A DNA stretch of 64,000 nt from Parvibaculum sp040216885 (GTDB lineage Bacteria; Pseudomonadota; Alphaproteobacteria; Parvibaculales; Parvibaculaceae): positions 1 through 64,000 of the forward strand of contig JAVJOG010000014.1 of NCBI GenBank assembly GCA_040216885.1. Direction: 5' to 3'. Both the position numbers and the translations under genes were made by a program. Positions within the stretch are counted from its first letter, which is position 1. Each line of letters starts with the position of its first letter. Positions 17,930-26,129 of the stretch are shown here, piece by piece. Below the pieces are notes generated by a model. The model did not search any database. It was not told where the DNA came from and saw only the letters and a list, made by a program, of their open reading frames with translations.

Positions 17930-18547
17930 ATGTCAGTAAAGCGGACCCTGCAGGGTCGGCGGAGCGGAGCCGCAAAAGCGGTTCTCGCGGTCGCGGTTTG
18001 CGTGGGCCTTTCGGGTTGTGCCGCGCCCGCCATCGGCGCCCTGACCGTCGGACAGCTTCTGACCGTCGCCGGAATTTCCTCAACCGTAATGACCGGCCGC
18101 GATCTTGGCGAACATGTCGTATCTGCATTGACCGGCAAGGACTGCCGCTTTCTCGAAAGCTTGCTCCGCAACGGCCGCGCCTTTTGCGAGACGCCGGGCT
18201 CCGATGCCACGCGCGATGATTTTGGCGGCGTGATCGCGCTTCTCGAAGGCCCGGACGGCGGCAAACGCGAGACGCGCGTCGCCGCTTCCGATCTCGATCC
18301 GCATGTGCTGGGCTTCGTGCCGGTGGATCGCCGGGCCGCACATGAATTCTCGCTCGAAATCGCCCGCGAAGCGGCACGCGGCAAGCCGCGCGAAAGCGTT
18401 TCCTTCGGCATGATGTCGGCGACGTTCGGTCAGTCCTTCGACTACCGTCTCGATCTCGGGCCCGAGCTCGCTTTCCCGTCTCGGATCGCCGAAAGCCCCG
18501 CGCCAACGGCCGAGGCGCTCGGCCTCCGCCCGTCGAAGAAACTCTGA
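17930..18547 (+). CDS. hypothetical lipoprotein
   Basis: 205-residue protein that I do not recognise. From the ATG at 17930 it has a positively charged n-region (MSVKRTLQGRRSG), a hydrophobic segment and the lipobox LSGC (about residues 27-30), so it is probably an envelope lipoprotein. The next stretch (APAIGALTVGQLLTVAGIS) is hydrophobic, and the rest is a mixed soluble domain with two cysteines (DCRFLES, AFCETPG) that could form a disulfide. A longer frame opens at 17798 but would bury the signal peptide, so I rejected it. It stops 4 bases before the convergent zapE stop. Confidence 0.7.
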   Translation: MSVKRTLQGRRSGAAKAVLAVAVCVGLSGCAAPAIGALTVGQLLTVAGISSTVMTGRDLGEHVVSALTGKDCRFLESLLRNGRAFCETPGSDATRDDFGGVIALLEGPDGGKRETRVAASDLDPHVLGFVPVDRRAAHEFSLEIAREAARGKPRESVSFGMMSATFGQSFDYRLDLGPELAFPSRIAESPAPTAEALGLRPSKKL

Positions 18548-18551
18548 AAAT

Positions 18552-19673
18552 TCAGTCGGCGCTCCTCAACGCCAGATAGTCGAGGCTCTGCATTTCGATC
18601 AGCCGCGATGCCGTGCGTTCGAATTCGAACGCGCCGTCGCCTTGTTCGTATAGGGCGTAGGGCGCGGCGGCGGCCGACAGGATCAGCTTGGTCTTTGCCT
18701 CATAAAGCGCGTCGATCAGCGTGACGAAACGTTTGGCCTCGTTGCGCCGCTCCGGTCCCATCGCCGGCACATCGCGGACAATGACCGTGTGAAAGCTTTG
18801 CGCGATCTTCAGATAGTCGGCGGCGCCGAGCGGCTTCGCACATAGATCGGCAAACGAAAACCGCGCCACGCCATGCGCCGCTTCCGGCACCTCGACCGCG
18901 CGGCCCTTCAGCGCCAGCGTCATCGGTTCGCCGCGCTTCGCGTCGGTCAGTTTTTCGAACGCGTCGTCGAGCGCCGCCGAAGCGCTTTCGCCAAGCGGCG
19001 TATGATAGACCGGCATTCCCTTGATACGGTCGAGCCGGTAGTCCGTCGCGCTGTCGAGATGCAGCACGTCCATCCGCGCCTTGACGAGATCGATGAAGGG
19101 CAGGAAGCGGTGCCGGTTGAGCCCGCCCTCGTAGAGCCCGTCCGGCGCGCGATTGGACGTCGCGACGACGACGACGCCGAGCGCAAAGAGCTGCGAGAAC
19201 AGCCGCCCGAGGATCGAGGCATCGGCAATGTCGTGAACCTGGAACTCGTCGAAGCAGAGCAGCGCCGCCTCGCGCGCGATGGCCGCCGCCACCGGCGGGA
19301 TCGGATCGTCGCCCTTCACCTTCCCGGCCTTCTCGCGCTGGCGCCAGGTATGGATGCGCTCATGCACCTCCTGCATGAAGGAATGGAAATGCACGCGGCG
19401 TTTCGGCGCGATGGCGACGGTCTCGAAAAAGAGATCCATCAGCATCGACTTGCCGCGCCCGACGCCGCCCCAGATGTAAAGGCCCTCGGGCGGCGTTACC
19501 GGACGGCCGAAACCGAGAAAAGCGAAGGGGCCGACCTTCTTGCCGGGCGACCATTCGGCAAGTTCATTGGCGAGATGCTGCAGATGCTGCGCGGCATGAG
19601 CCTGCGCCGCGTCCTCGGCGATTTCGCCCCGCGCGATCTTCTCGCGATAGACGGACAGGGGACCGGAGTTCAT
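18552..19673 (-). CDS. zapE: cell division protein ZapE (AFG1-like ATPase)
   Basis: 373-residue AFG1/LACE1-type P-loop ATPase. Bacterial ZapE associates with the Z-ring and is needed for division under some stresses. Features are the Walker A GGVGRGKS at 69-76, Walker B LLCFDEFQVHDIADA, the sensor ATSNRAPDGLYEGGLNR and the C-terminal FVTLIDALYEAK. Length is typical. In-frame ATGs exist at 19673 and 19697; the former matches the family's N-terminus better (SVYREKIARGEI). In many alphaproteobacteria this gene lies next to mdh, as it almost does here. Confidence 0.93.
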   Translation of the reverse strand: MNSGPLSVYREKIARGEIAEDAAQAHAAQHLQHLANELAEWSPGKKVGPFAFLGFGRPVTPPEGLYIWGGVGRGKSMLMDLFFETVAIAPKRRVHFHSFMQEVHERIHTWRQREKAGKVKGDDPIPPVAAAIAREAALLCFDEFQVHDIADASILGRLFSQLFALGVVVVATSNRAPDGLYEGGLNRHRFLPFIDLVKARMDVLHLDSATDYRLDRIKGMPVYHTPLGESASAALDDAFEKLTDAKRGEPMTLALKGRAVEVPEAAHGVARFSFADLCAKPLGAADYLKIAQSFHTVIVRDVPAMGPERRNEAKRFVTLIDALYEAKTKLILSAAAAPYALYEQGDGAFEFERTASRLIEMQSLDYLALRSAD

Positions 19674-19750
19674 GCGCCGCCGTAAGGAACATTGCATGAA
19701 CAGAGCGACTCGGCCATCATCTCTCCCCGCCGCTATTAAGGAATGGGCTT

Positions 19751-20062
19751 GTGCAACATCTGATCGGACTTGCCGGACAATTCGAGGAAGCCTCTAAACG
19801 CTACGCCGCCACGAACGGCATAACGCGAAACGAGGACTGGTTCATCCTCAAACTTCAGGAGGAACTGGGAGAGCTGACGCAAGTCTGGATGAAGCTGACC
19901 GATCGCGGGCGCAAACGGGGCTTGAGCGAGACGGAGCTGCGTGAGGCGCTGGCCGACGAAACCGCCGACCTGCTCGGCCATATTCTGCTGTTTGCGCAGA
20001 AGAACGGCATCGACCTCGCGCCCGCCATTACGCGCAAATGGCGCTTCGAGCCCGCCGGCTAA
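19751..20062 (+). CDS. MazG-like nucleotide pyrophosphohydrolase
   Basis: 103-residue all-alpha NTP pyrophosphatase-like protein. The metal-binding EExxE-type motif is KLQEELGELTQ (residues 33-43) and the second acidic motif is ADETADLLGHIL (67-78), the pattern of the MazG/dUTPase-2 superfamily. It may hydrolyse non-canonical nucleotides; its substrate is unknown. The start is GTG at 19751 with AAGGAATGGG just upstream. Its last four bases overlap the convergent N-acetyltransferase stop. Confidence 0.8.
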   Translation: MQHLIGLAGQFEEASKRYAATNGITRNEDWFILKLQEELGELTQVWMKLTDRGRKRGLSETELREALADETADLLGHILLFAQKNGIDLAPAITRKWRFEPAG

Positions 20063-20889
20063 GCCGTCGCCATCGCCCGCCAGACATTCATATGGGGATC
20101 GAGCACCACAGCGCGGTCTTCGTCCGACAACGGCAGATCGAAATGCTCGGCAAGTGCCGCCGCAATCTCCTCGGAGCTTTCGAGACGCCGGTTTTCGACC
20201 CGGCCGTCGAGATGGCGGATCGTCAGATTGCAATTGAAGAGCGTGATGCGGCGGTCGGCCAGCGGCCGGGCGACAATCAGGAACTGCGTGAAGATCGATT
20301 GCGGATGGGTCGAGGTGTACCAGTTGGCAATCTCGTAGTCGGCCCGCGTCTGCGGATCGAGCGTGAAGCGATAGACATCGCCCCACTCCTCGCCGAGCTT
20401 CGCCTGCAGCATGTAACCGTCGCCATCGGCCAGCAGCCGACGCGGCTCGTGCGGCGTCTGCTGCTCGATGTCCGTTTCGAGACGGATCGGCCCTGTCATG
20501 GTGAGGCCGCCGAAACCGATATCGGCAAGGAAGCGCCCCTCCGGCAGATCGATGAGGGAGAGCATGTGCGAGGGGCCGGTATCGACGTCGTCCGGCGTCT
20601 TCCAGCGCACACGGCCGATCAGCGTCGTGACGTTGAAGCCGAGCTGGCGCATCACGGCGGCAAAGAGACCGTTGACCTCGAAGCAATAGCCGCCGCGCCG
20701 CGCGCCCACGAGCTTCTGCTGCAAGGCGGTAAGGTCGAGCGACACCAGCCGCTTTGCCAGCACCGAGAGATTCTCGAACGGGATCGAAAGCGCATGGGCG
20801 AAGTGTAGCGCCTTCAATGTTTCGAGGGTCGGCGTGCGGGCGCCCGAATAACCGATGCGTTCGAAATAGGCGCCGAGATCGACAGGCAT
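20059..20889 (-). CDS. nat: arylamine N-acetyltransferase
   Basis: 276-residue NAT-family enzyme that transfers acetyl from acetyl-CoA to arylamines or related amines. The cysteine-protease-like triad is complete: C69 (RRGGYCFEVN), H108 (GPSHMLSL) and D123 (LADIGFGG). Length is normal. The ATG at 20889 has GGAGGGA about ten bases upstream and gives the family's usual N-terminus (YFERIGYSG); an upstream in-frame start at 20970 is unlikely. It is monocistronic by position, between the pyrophosphohydrolase and mmsA. Confidence 0.92.
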   Translation of the reverse strand: MPVDLGAYFERIGYSGARTPTLETLKALHFAHALSIPFENLSVLAKRLVSLDLTALQQKLVGARRGGYCFEVNGLFAAVMRQLGFNVTTLIGRVRWKTPDDVDTGPSHMLSLIDLPEGRFLADIGFGGLTMTGPIRLETDIEQQTPHEPRRLLADGDGYMLQAKLGEEWGDVYRFTLDPQTRADYEIANWYTSTHPQSIFTQFLIVARPLADRRITLFNCNLTIRHLDGRVENRRLESSEEIAAALAEHFDLPLSDEDRAVVLDPHMNVWRAMATA

Positions 20890-20982
20890 ATCGGCATTCC
20901 CTCCGGCGAAAAGGCTTCCGCACATATAGGAATGGCGCCGCCCGCGGGAAGCGCCATTCCGATTTTTCAAGGCAGGGCCATC

Positions 20983-22482
20983 CTACTTCATCGTCGGAAT
21001 GACGAAGGACGAACCTTCCTTGAGGCCGGTCGGCCAGCGCGAGGTGACGGTCTTGACATGCGTCCAGAACCGGACGCCTTCGGGTCCGTGCTGGTTGGTG
21101 TCGCCGAAGGCCGAACGCTTCCAGCCGCCAAACGTGTGATAGGCGAGCGGCACCGGGATCGGCACATTGATGCCGACCATGCCGACCTGAACGCGGGAGG
21201 CAAAGCTGCGCGCCGCGTCGCCGTCGCGCGTGAAGATCGCGACGCCATTGCCATATTGATGCTTCGTCGGCAGCGCCGCCGCTTCCTCGAAATTCTTCGC
21301 GCGCACAACCTGCAGCACCGGTCCGAAAATCTCGTCCTTGTAGGATTTCATTTCCGGCGTCACATGGTCGAACAGCGATCCGCCGAGGAAGTAGCCGTTC
21401 TCGTAGCCCTGCAGCTTGAAGCCGCGCCCGTCGACCAGAAGCTTCGCGCCTTCCTTGACGCCCATGTCGATATAGGAGCTGACCTTCTCCATATGGGCCT
21501 TGCTGACGAGCGGCCCGTAATCGCTGTCAGACGCGGTCGAAATGCCGACCTTCAGCGCCTGCACGCGCGGTACCAGCTTCTCGACCAGGCGGTCCGCCGT
21601 TTCGGCACCCACCGGTACCGCGACCGAGATCGCCATGCAGCGTTCGCCGGCCGAACCGTAGCCGGCGCCGATCAACTCGTTGACGACCTGATCCATGTCG
21701 GCATCGGGCATGATGATCGCATGGTTCTTCGCACCGCCCATTGCCTGCACGCGCTTGCCGTTGGCGGCGCCGGTCGCATAGACATATTGCGCGATGTCCG
21801 ACGAACCGACAAAGCTGACCGCCTGAATTGCCGGATCGGTGAGGATCGCGTCGACCGCTTCCTTGTCGCCATTGACGACATTCAAGACGCCCGCCGGCGC
21901 ACCCGCTTCCATGAACAGTTCGGCGAGCCGGATCGGAACGGAGGGATCCTTCTCCGAGGGCTTGCAGATGAAGGTGTTGCCACAAGCAATGCTGACACCG
22001 AACATCCACATCGGGATCATCGCCGGAAAGTTGAACGGCGTGATGCCGGCGCAGACACCGAGCGGCTGACGCATCGAATACATGTCAATGCCGGGACCGG
22101 CGCCTTCGGTGAACTCACCCTTCATCAGATGCGGAATGCCGCAGGCGAATTCGATCACTTCGAGCCCGCGCTGGACGTCGCCCTTCGAATCCGCGATCAC
22201 CTTGCCGTGTTCCGACGACAGCAATTCGGCAAGCTCGTTCATGTTGGCTTCGAGCAGCCGCTTGAACTCGAACATAACGCGCGCGCGGCGCTGCGGGTTG
22301 GTGGCCGCCCAGTCGGGAAAGGCCTTCGCCGCGACTTCGACCGCGGCGCGGAGCTCGGCGGTGCTCGCCAGCGGCGTCCGCGCCGTCACCTCGCCCGTGT
22401 TCGGATTGGTCACGTCAAGGTAGCGCCCGCTGGTGCCTTTGACGTGCTTGCCGCCGATGAAATGCGTCAGATCCTTCGCCAT
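20983..22482 (-). CDS. mmsA: methylmalonate-semialdehyde dehydrogenase (CoA-acylating)
   Basis: 499-residue aldehyde dehydrogenase of the MmsA/IolA family that converts methylmalonate or malonate semialdehyde plus CoA and NAD+ to propionyl- or acetyl-CoA in valine, thymine or inositol breakdown. It has FIGGKHVKGTSGR at the N-terminus, the NAD-binding FVGSSDIAQYVY, and the catalytic cysteine in SAGERCMAISVA near residue 285; the ERCMA context is typical of MmsA. The ATG at 22482 was preferred over upstream in-frame starts because MAKDLTHFIGG aligns with family starts. Confidence 0.94.
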   Translation of the reverse strand: MAKDLTHFIGGKHVKGTSGRYLDVTNPNTGEVTARTPLASTAELRAAVEVAAKAFPDWAATNPQRRARVMFEFKRLLEANMNELAELLSSEHGKVIADSKGDVQRGLEVIEFACGIPHLMKGEFTEGAGPGIDMYSMRQPLGVCAGITPFNFPAMIPMWMFGVSIACGNTFICKPSEKDPSVPIRLAELFMEAGAPAGVLNVVNGDKEAVDAILTDPAIQAVSFVGSSDIAQYVYATGAANGKRVQAMGGAKNHAIIMPDADMDQVVNELIGAGYGSAGERCMAISVAVPVGAETADRLVEKLVPRVQALKVGISTASDSDYGPLVSKAHMEKVSSYIDMGVKEGAKLLVDGRGFKLQGYENGYFLGGSLFDHVTPEMKSYKDEIFGPVLQVVRAKNFEEAAALPTKHQYGNGVAIFTRDGDAARSFASRVQVGMVGINVPIPVPLAYHTFGGWKRSAFGDTNQHGPEGVRFWTHVKTVTSRWPTGLKEGSSFVIPTMK

Positions 22483-22831
22483 GGCCTTTGCCGCGAAACC
22501 CCGCTCCCGCGTGGGCCGCGCCTCCCTTGATTGTGGCAGTTGAGGCCTGTTTAGCGCGGGGTCCGACAAGGCGGCAAGGCCCGCCGGCGCCGATTCGGGG
22601 CCGTGCAACCCGTTTCGGCTCCGGAAGGGCCGTGACCTAACGTCAACAGGGCGAAAAGAATCCTCATAATCGGCCGTTTCACTGTGGCCTTTCGGGCCAA
22701 ATCATCACTAACATTGCCCCGGGCGCCTTTCGAAACCGAGCGGGAGAAGCCGGGGGGCCCTGTTCGGGCTGCGGGGATTTGGCAGCCGGGGTGAAACAAA
22801 CGGGCGAAACGACCGCCAAGAGGAAATGACC
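22483..22831. other. divergent intergenic region mmsA / acidic membrane protein
   Basis: 349 bases between divergent starts. It holds GC-rich short palindromes (for example GGCCTTTCGGGCC around 22686) and must contain both promoters. The plus-strand ribosome binding site AAGAGGAA (22818-22825) lies at its right end. No gene or RNA was recognised. Confidence 0.5.
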
Positions 22832-23173
22832 ATGTCCAATTTCATGAAGACCGCCATTGCCATCATCGTGCTCGCCGTCGTGCTGGTGATCGGGTACCGG
22901 ATGATGAACCCTGAAGATGCGACCGTCGGTGATGCCGTCGACACCATGATGGAAGATGCCGGCGACGCCGCGGACGCCATGGGCGAAGCCGCAAGCGATG
23001 CGATGGACGCGACGGAAGAAGCCGCAAGCGATGCGATGGACGCGGCGGAAGACGCGATGGATGCGACCGAGGAAGCCGCCGAAGATACCGGTGCGGCCGC
23101 CGAGGGTGCGATGGACAACATGTCCGGCGACAACGCCGGCGGCGAAGCTGTGGAGGAAGAGGCGGTCGAATAA
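22832..23173 (+). CDS. small membrane protein with acidic Ala/Asp/Glu 11-residue repeats
   Basis: 113-residue protein that I cannot assign to a family. It has one hydrophobic segment (AIAIIVLAVVLVIGY, residues 8-22) followed by about 85 residues almost entirely Ala, Asp, Glu, Met, Ser and Thr. Units such as AASDAMDATEE and AAEDAMDATEE recur every 11 residues. At DNA level a 27-base exact direct repeat occurs at 22985-23011 and 23018-23044 (33-base period). An 11-residue repeat favours a long amphipathic helix, similar in periodicity to LEA-type proteins. The ATG at 22832 is preferred over 22826 because AGGA at 22821-22824 is then correctly spaced. A strong terminator follows. Confidence 0.72.
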   Translation: MSNFMKTAIAIIVLAVVLVIGYRMMNPEDATVGDAVDTMMEDAGDAADAMGEAASDAMDATEEAASDAMDAAEDAMDATEEAAEDTGAAAEGAMDNMSGDNAGGEAVEEEAVE

Positions 23174-23202
23174 GACCTGCCGCTTCCGAGGGGGGACGAT
23201 CC

Positions 23203-23241
23203 GGCCCGCGCCGTCGAAAGACAGCGCGGGCCGTTTCTTTT
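23203..23241 (+). terminator. rho-independent terminator after acidic membrane protein
   Basis: Perfect 9-base stem GGCCCGCGC (23203-23211) / GCGCGGGCC (23224-23232), 12-base loop, then GTTTCTTTT. It ends the plus-strand gene 30 bases upstream and separates it from the convergent acr3 gene. Confidence 0.85.
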
Positions 23242-23244
23242 GCG

Positions 23245-24333
23245 TCAATCGGCCGGATGCGCCGCTTCGGCCCGGCGAAGTGCATCGGCGCCGAACCAGC
23301 GCCGCCCGAGCCAGAGCGCCACGCTGACCAGCGCGATCAGCACCGGCACTTCGACAAGCGGCCCGATAACGGTGGCGAAAGCAACGGGCGAGGCGATGCC
23401 GAATGTCGCAATGGCGACCGCGATGGCGAGCTCGAAATTGTTGCTGGCCGCCGTGAACGACAGCGACACGGTGCGCGGATAATCGGCGCCGAGCATCCGG
23501 CTCATCGCGAAACTCACCAGAAACATGATGACGAAATAGAGCGCCAGCGGCACCGCGATGCGGAGCGCGTCGAACGGCAGCGCCAGCACCGCCTCGCCCT
23601 TCATCGCGAACATGACCGCGATGGTGAACAAGAGCGCGATCAGCGTGACGGGTGCGATGCGCGGCACGAAGCGGTTGTCATAGGCATCCGCGCCGATGCG
23701 CGGCCGAAGAAAGCGCCGCGTCAGATAGCCGGCGCCGAAGGGCAGGCCGAGATAGAGGAGAACGGCGCCCGCGATGGTCCAGAAGCCGACCGCGATCACC
23801 TGCCCGTCGAGGCCGAAAAGCGGCGGCAGAACGGCGAGGAAGAACCACGCATAGACGCTGAAAAAGAGAAGCTGGAAGAGGCTGTTGAAGGCGACGAGCG
23901 CCGCGACGTATTCGTTGCTGCCGCGCGCGAGCTGGTTCCAGACGATCACCATGGCGATGCAGCGCGCAAGGCCGATCAGGATGAGGCCAGTCATGTAGGC
24001 CGGTTCGTCGGAGAGAAAGAGAACGGCAAGGCCGAACATCAGGAACGGCCCGATCAGCCAGTTCTGCACCAGCGACAGCGCGAGGACGCGGCGATCCTCG
24101 AAAATGCGCGGCAACTCCTCGTAGCGCACCCGCGCCAGCGGCGGATACATCATCAGGATGAGGCCGACAGCGATCGGGATGTTGGTGGAGCCGATGGAAA
24201 GCGCGTCGAGCGCCGCCGGGGCGCCTTCGAAAAGCGAACCGATGGCGACACCCGCCGCCATCGCCGCGAAAATCCAGACGGTCAGATACCGGTCGAGAAA
24301 GCCGAGCTTGCGCGGCGCGTTTTCCGCCGCCAT
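23245..24333 (-). CDS. acr3: arsenite efflux permease ACR3
   Basis: 362-residue ACR3/ArsB-3 type As(III) exporter with about ten hydrophobic segments in the inner membrane. The conserved substrate-path cysteine is C125 (LIGLARCIAMVIVWN), and the C-terminal half carries FTAASNNFELAIAVAIA. The ATG (24333) overlaps the arsC stop as TAATG. It is the last gene of an arsR-arsI-arsC-acr3 operon and exports arsenite made by ArsC or released by ArsI. Confidence 0.94.
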   Translation of the reverse strand: MAAENAPRKLGFLDRYLTVWIFAAMAAGVAIGSLFEGAPAALDALSIGSTNIPIAVGLILMMYPPLARVRYEELPRIFEDRRVLALSLVQNWLIGPFLMFGLAVLFLSDEPAYMTGLILIGLARCIAMVIVWNQLARGSNEYVAALVAFNSLFQLLFFSVYAWFFLAVLPPLFGLDGQVIAVGFWTIAGAVLLYLGLPFGAGYLTRRFLRPRIGADAYDNRFVPRIAPVTLIALLFTIAVMFAMKGEAVLALPFDALRIAVPLALYFVIMFLVSFAMSRMLGADYPRTVSLSFTAASNNFELAIAVAIATFGIASPVAFATVIGPLVEVPVLIALVSVALWLGRRWFGADALRRAEAAHPAD

Positions 24334-24860
24334 TACGCCGCTCCCACGACGCCGCGGCCGAGATCGCCGAGCTTCTTCTGCAGGGCGAGCTTGTCGAGCG
24401 AGCGCAGCGGCAGGTTGGTGAAAATATCGATCCGGGTACGGATCTGCCGGAAGACGTCGAGGAAGAACGCATGCTTCCCGGCGGCGCTGCCTTCGAAGGC
24501 GGCGGGATCGGCGAAGGGCCAATGCGCGGTCATCGGCTGTCCCGGCCAGATGGGGCAGACCTCGCCGGCCGCGTTGTCGCAGACGGTGAAGACGAAGTTC
24601 ATCTTCGGTGCGCCGGACACCTCGAACTCGTCCCAGCTCTTCGACCGCAAGCCTTCGGTACTGAGTTTCGCCGTTCTCAATACATCGAGCGCCACCGGAT
24701 TGACCTTGCCCGCCGGGTGGCTGCCGGCGCTATAGGCCTTGAAGGGCCGGCCGGGCAGTGAATTCAGATAGGCTTCCGCCATGATGCTGCGCGCCGAATT
24801 GCCGGTGCAGAGAAAAAGAACGTTGTAGCTTTCAACCTGATTTTCCAGCGCGCTGCTCAT
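24333..24860 (-). CDS. arsC: arsenate reductase, low-molecular-weight phosphatase type
   Basis: 175-residue arsenate reductase related to low-molecular-weight protein tyrosine phosphatases. The P-loop CTGNSAR is at 18-24 (nucleophile C18, R24), and further cysteines sit in FTVCDNAAGEVCPIWPG. These are likely the resolving pair used in the thioredoxin-coupled mechanism. The start at 24860 gives MSSALENQVESYNVLFLC; an upstream extension is not conserved. It lies 16 bases downstream of arsI and overlaps acr3. Confidence 0.92.
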   Translation of the reverse strand: MSSALENQVESYNVLFLCTGNSARSIMAEAYLNSLPGRPFKAYSAGSHPAGKVNPVALDVLRTAKLSTEGLRSKSWDEFEVSGAPKMNFVFTVCDNAAGEVCPIWPGQPMTAHWPFADPAAFEGSAAGKHAFFLDVFRQIRTRIDIFTNLPLRSLDKLALQKKLGDLGRGVVGAA

Positions 24861-24876
24861 GGACGTTTTCCTTGCG

Positions 24877-25365
24877 TCAGCAACAGGCGGAGACGGGTTT
24901 TGCCGCCGGCGCGGGTTTCGCGGTCGACGGCGCACAGCCGCAAACAGATTGGTCCGTACCCGTCATATCTAGTTTTTCGAGCTCGGGGCCAGAGCCGAAT
25001 TCTTCCATCTGGTGCAGCGTGTAGAACGCTTCCCAGCGCACACCATCGGGATCGGCCGTCCAGCTTTTTTCGGATTTGGCGTAGCAGCAGGTCGTGACGC
25101 CTTCGGGAAGGTAAGGCGCTTCCGCTTCCTTCAGCCTGCTGAAGATCGGTTCAAGCTCTTCCGGCGCATCGACCTGGATTCCGGCATGGGCAAAACCTTT
25201 TTCGCCCGAAAGCGTTTCGACGACGAAATTGACGCGCGGATCTTCAAGCATCCATTTCGCATAGCCCGCGCGGCGCACCGAAGGTTCGGCGCCGAACAGG
25301 GTGGAATAGAAAGAGACGGACTTTTCAAGGTCTTCGACCCCGAAGCTCACATGCAGACGCTTCAT
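24877..25365 (-). CDS. arsI: ArsI-type C-As lyase (glyoxalase-fold dioxygenase)
   Basis: 162-residue vicinal-oxygen-chelate protein. Residues expected for the Fe(II)-dependent C-As bond lyase ArsI are present: metal ligands H5, H60 (GFAHAGIQ) and E112 (VRWEAFYT), and the adjacent cysteine pair C93-C94 in GVTTCCYAKSEKSW, which binds trivalent organoarsenicals. ArsI removes the methyl group from methylarsenite or cleaves aromatic arsenicals. Unusually, the C-terminus adds a Cys-rich tail (CGCAPSTAKP, then ACC at the end). Many such genes are labelled cadmium-induced protein CadI. The start overlaps the arsR stop as TGATG. Confidence 0.85.
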   Translation of the reverse strand: MKRLHVSFGVEDLEKSVSFYSTLFGAEPSVRRAGYAKWMLEDPRVNFVVETLSGEKGFAHAGIQVDAPEELEPIFSRLKEAEAPYLPEGVTTCCYAKSEKSWTADPDGVRWEAFYTLHQMEEFGSGPELEKLDMTGTDQSVCGCAPSTAKPAPAAKPVSACC

Positions 25366-25727
25366 CAGACACACTCCTTTTGAGCTGATTTTAAGGGCGC
25401 CGCGGCGCAGGGGGATAAAGTCCCGCAGGCGCCCTGGCAGCAATCGTCGAGCAGGAAGCCGGTGAGCCCCAGCATCGCATCGAGATCGGCCTTGTAGACG
25501 ATCGAGCGTCCCTCGCGCCGCGAGGTGACCAGACCGGCGTGAGCCAACTCCTTGAGATGAAAGGACAAAGTGGCCGGCGGTACAGACAGGGCCTCAGCCA
25601 TTTCGCCGGCCGCGAGCCCGCCCTTGCCTTCCTCGACAGCATGGGCGCGCACCAGGGCGCGGAAAATCGCGAGGCGGGTCTCCTGAGCGAGGGCCGACAA
25701 GGCCGATATGGCGGCTTCCATTTCCAT
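25365..25727 (-). CDS. arsR: ArsR-family arsenic-responsive repressor
   Basis: 120-residue winged-helix metalloregulator that represses the ars operon until As(III) binds. Its helix-turn-helix is around residues 38-72 (GEMAEALSVPPATLSFHLKELAHAGL). The metal site appears to be C-terminal: C96 and C97 with C101 (DDCCQGACG), plus C107 and C119. This resembles the CC...C layout of Acidithiobacillus-type ArsR rather than the ELCVCDL helix of E. coli ArsR. The ATG at 25727 lies inside the candidate operator, as expected for autorepression. Confidence 0.9.
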   Translation of the reverse strand: MEMEAAISALSALAQETRLAIFRALVRAHAVEEGKGGLAAGEMAEALSVPPATLSFHLKELAHAGLVTSRREGRSIVYKADLDAMLGLTGFLLDDCCQGACGTLSPCAAAPLKSAQKECV

Positions 25728-25746
25728 ATTTCGATAAATATAGAAA
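25724..25746. promoter_or_regulatory. candidate ArsR operator
   Basis: An AT-rich dyad overlapping the arsR start codon: outer arms ATTTC (25728-25732) and GAAAT (25742-25746), and inner perfect arms ATATTT (25726-25731) and AAATAT (25736-25741). AT-rich symmetric sites at the promoter or start are typical of ArsR-family repressors. Confidence 0.6.
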
Positions 25747-26129
25747 TGAAGAACGAGAGTCAAGAGGCAGGGGCCTTTTTGCTGCGACTGTCATCGAACT
25801 GTCAAAAATCTGTCACAAACACCGCTTGTCCCCGCCCTGAAAATACTTGTCCCCGGTTTCGGCAAGCCCGCCGCACGCGGCAATCGATTCGCACGGCGCG
25901 CGAGACCCCCGGGACAAATGGCCGGGGACAAGTTTTGCGACCCGATCGGAGAAATTTCGCCGGAAAAACTTGTCCCCGCCCGTTAAAGAAAAAGCGGTCC
26001 CTCCACCCGCTTTCTTCTCCGGCGTCAGCATCCCTCAAGATCTGATGCCGCGGCCCGCGCCATCTATCCCCCCTTGGTGGCGCGGGCCGGTCTCGCCCGC
26101 GCTAGACTGTGCGGACAACGGAGGGCCCC
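25747..26129. other. intergenic region upstream of arsR with CTTGTCCCCG repeats
   Basis: 383 bases without a credible gene. It contains the arsR promoter side and a cluster of CTTGTCCCCG motifs (see separate entry). Short frames on both strands are translations of the repeats (for example several GGDK or GRGQVF units) and have no family signature. The end near 26060-26110 is upstream of the monooxygenase. Confidence 0.6.
25825..25978. repeat. cluster of CTTGTCCCCG direct and inverted repeats
   Basis: CTTGTCCCCG occurs at 25825-25834, 25846-25855 and 25969-25978, and inverted (CGGGGACAAG) at 25923-25932. A further partial inverted copy, CGGGACAAAT, lies just upstream, around 25910-25919. The 25923 and 25969 copies face each other with about 36 bases between. 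The cluster lies between arsR and the monooxygenase. It could be a small palindromic element or a regulator-binding array; it has neither the spacing nor the length of a CRISPR. Confidence 0.65.

Noticed and set aside
25825..25978. CRISPR array
   Set aside because: The repeats are only ten bases, irregularly spaced and partly inverted, with no cas genes in the window.
25802..26038. Small minus-strand ORFs with GRGQVF or GGDK repeats
   Set aside because: They merely translate the CTTGTCCCCG repeat cluster in two frames and lack ribosome binding sites or homology I can recognise.
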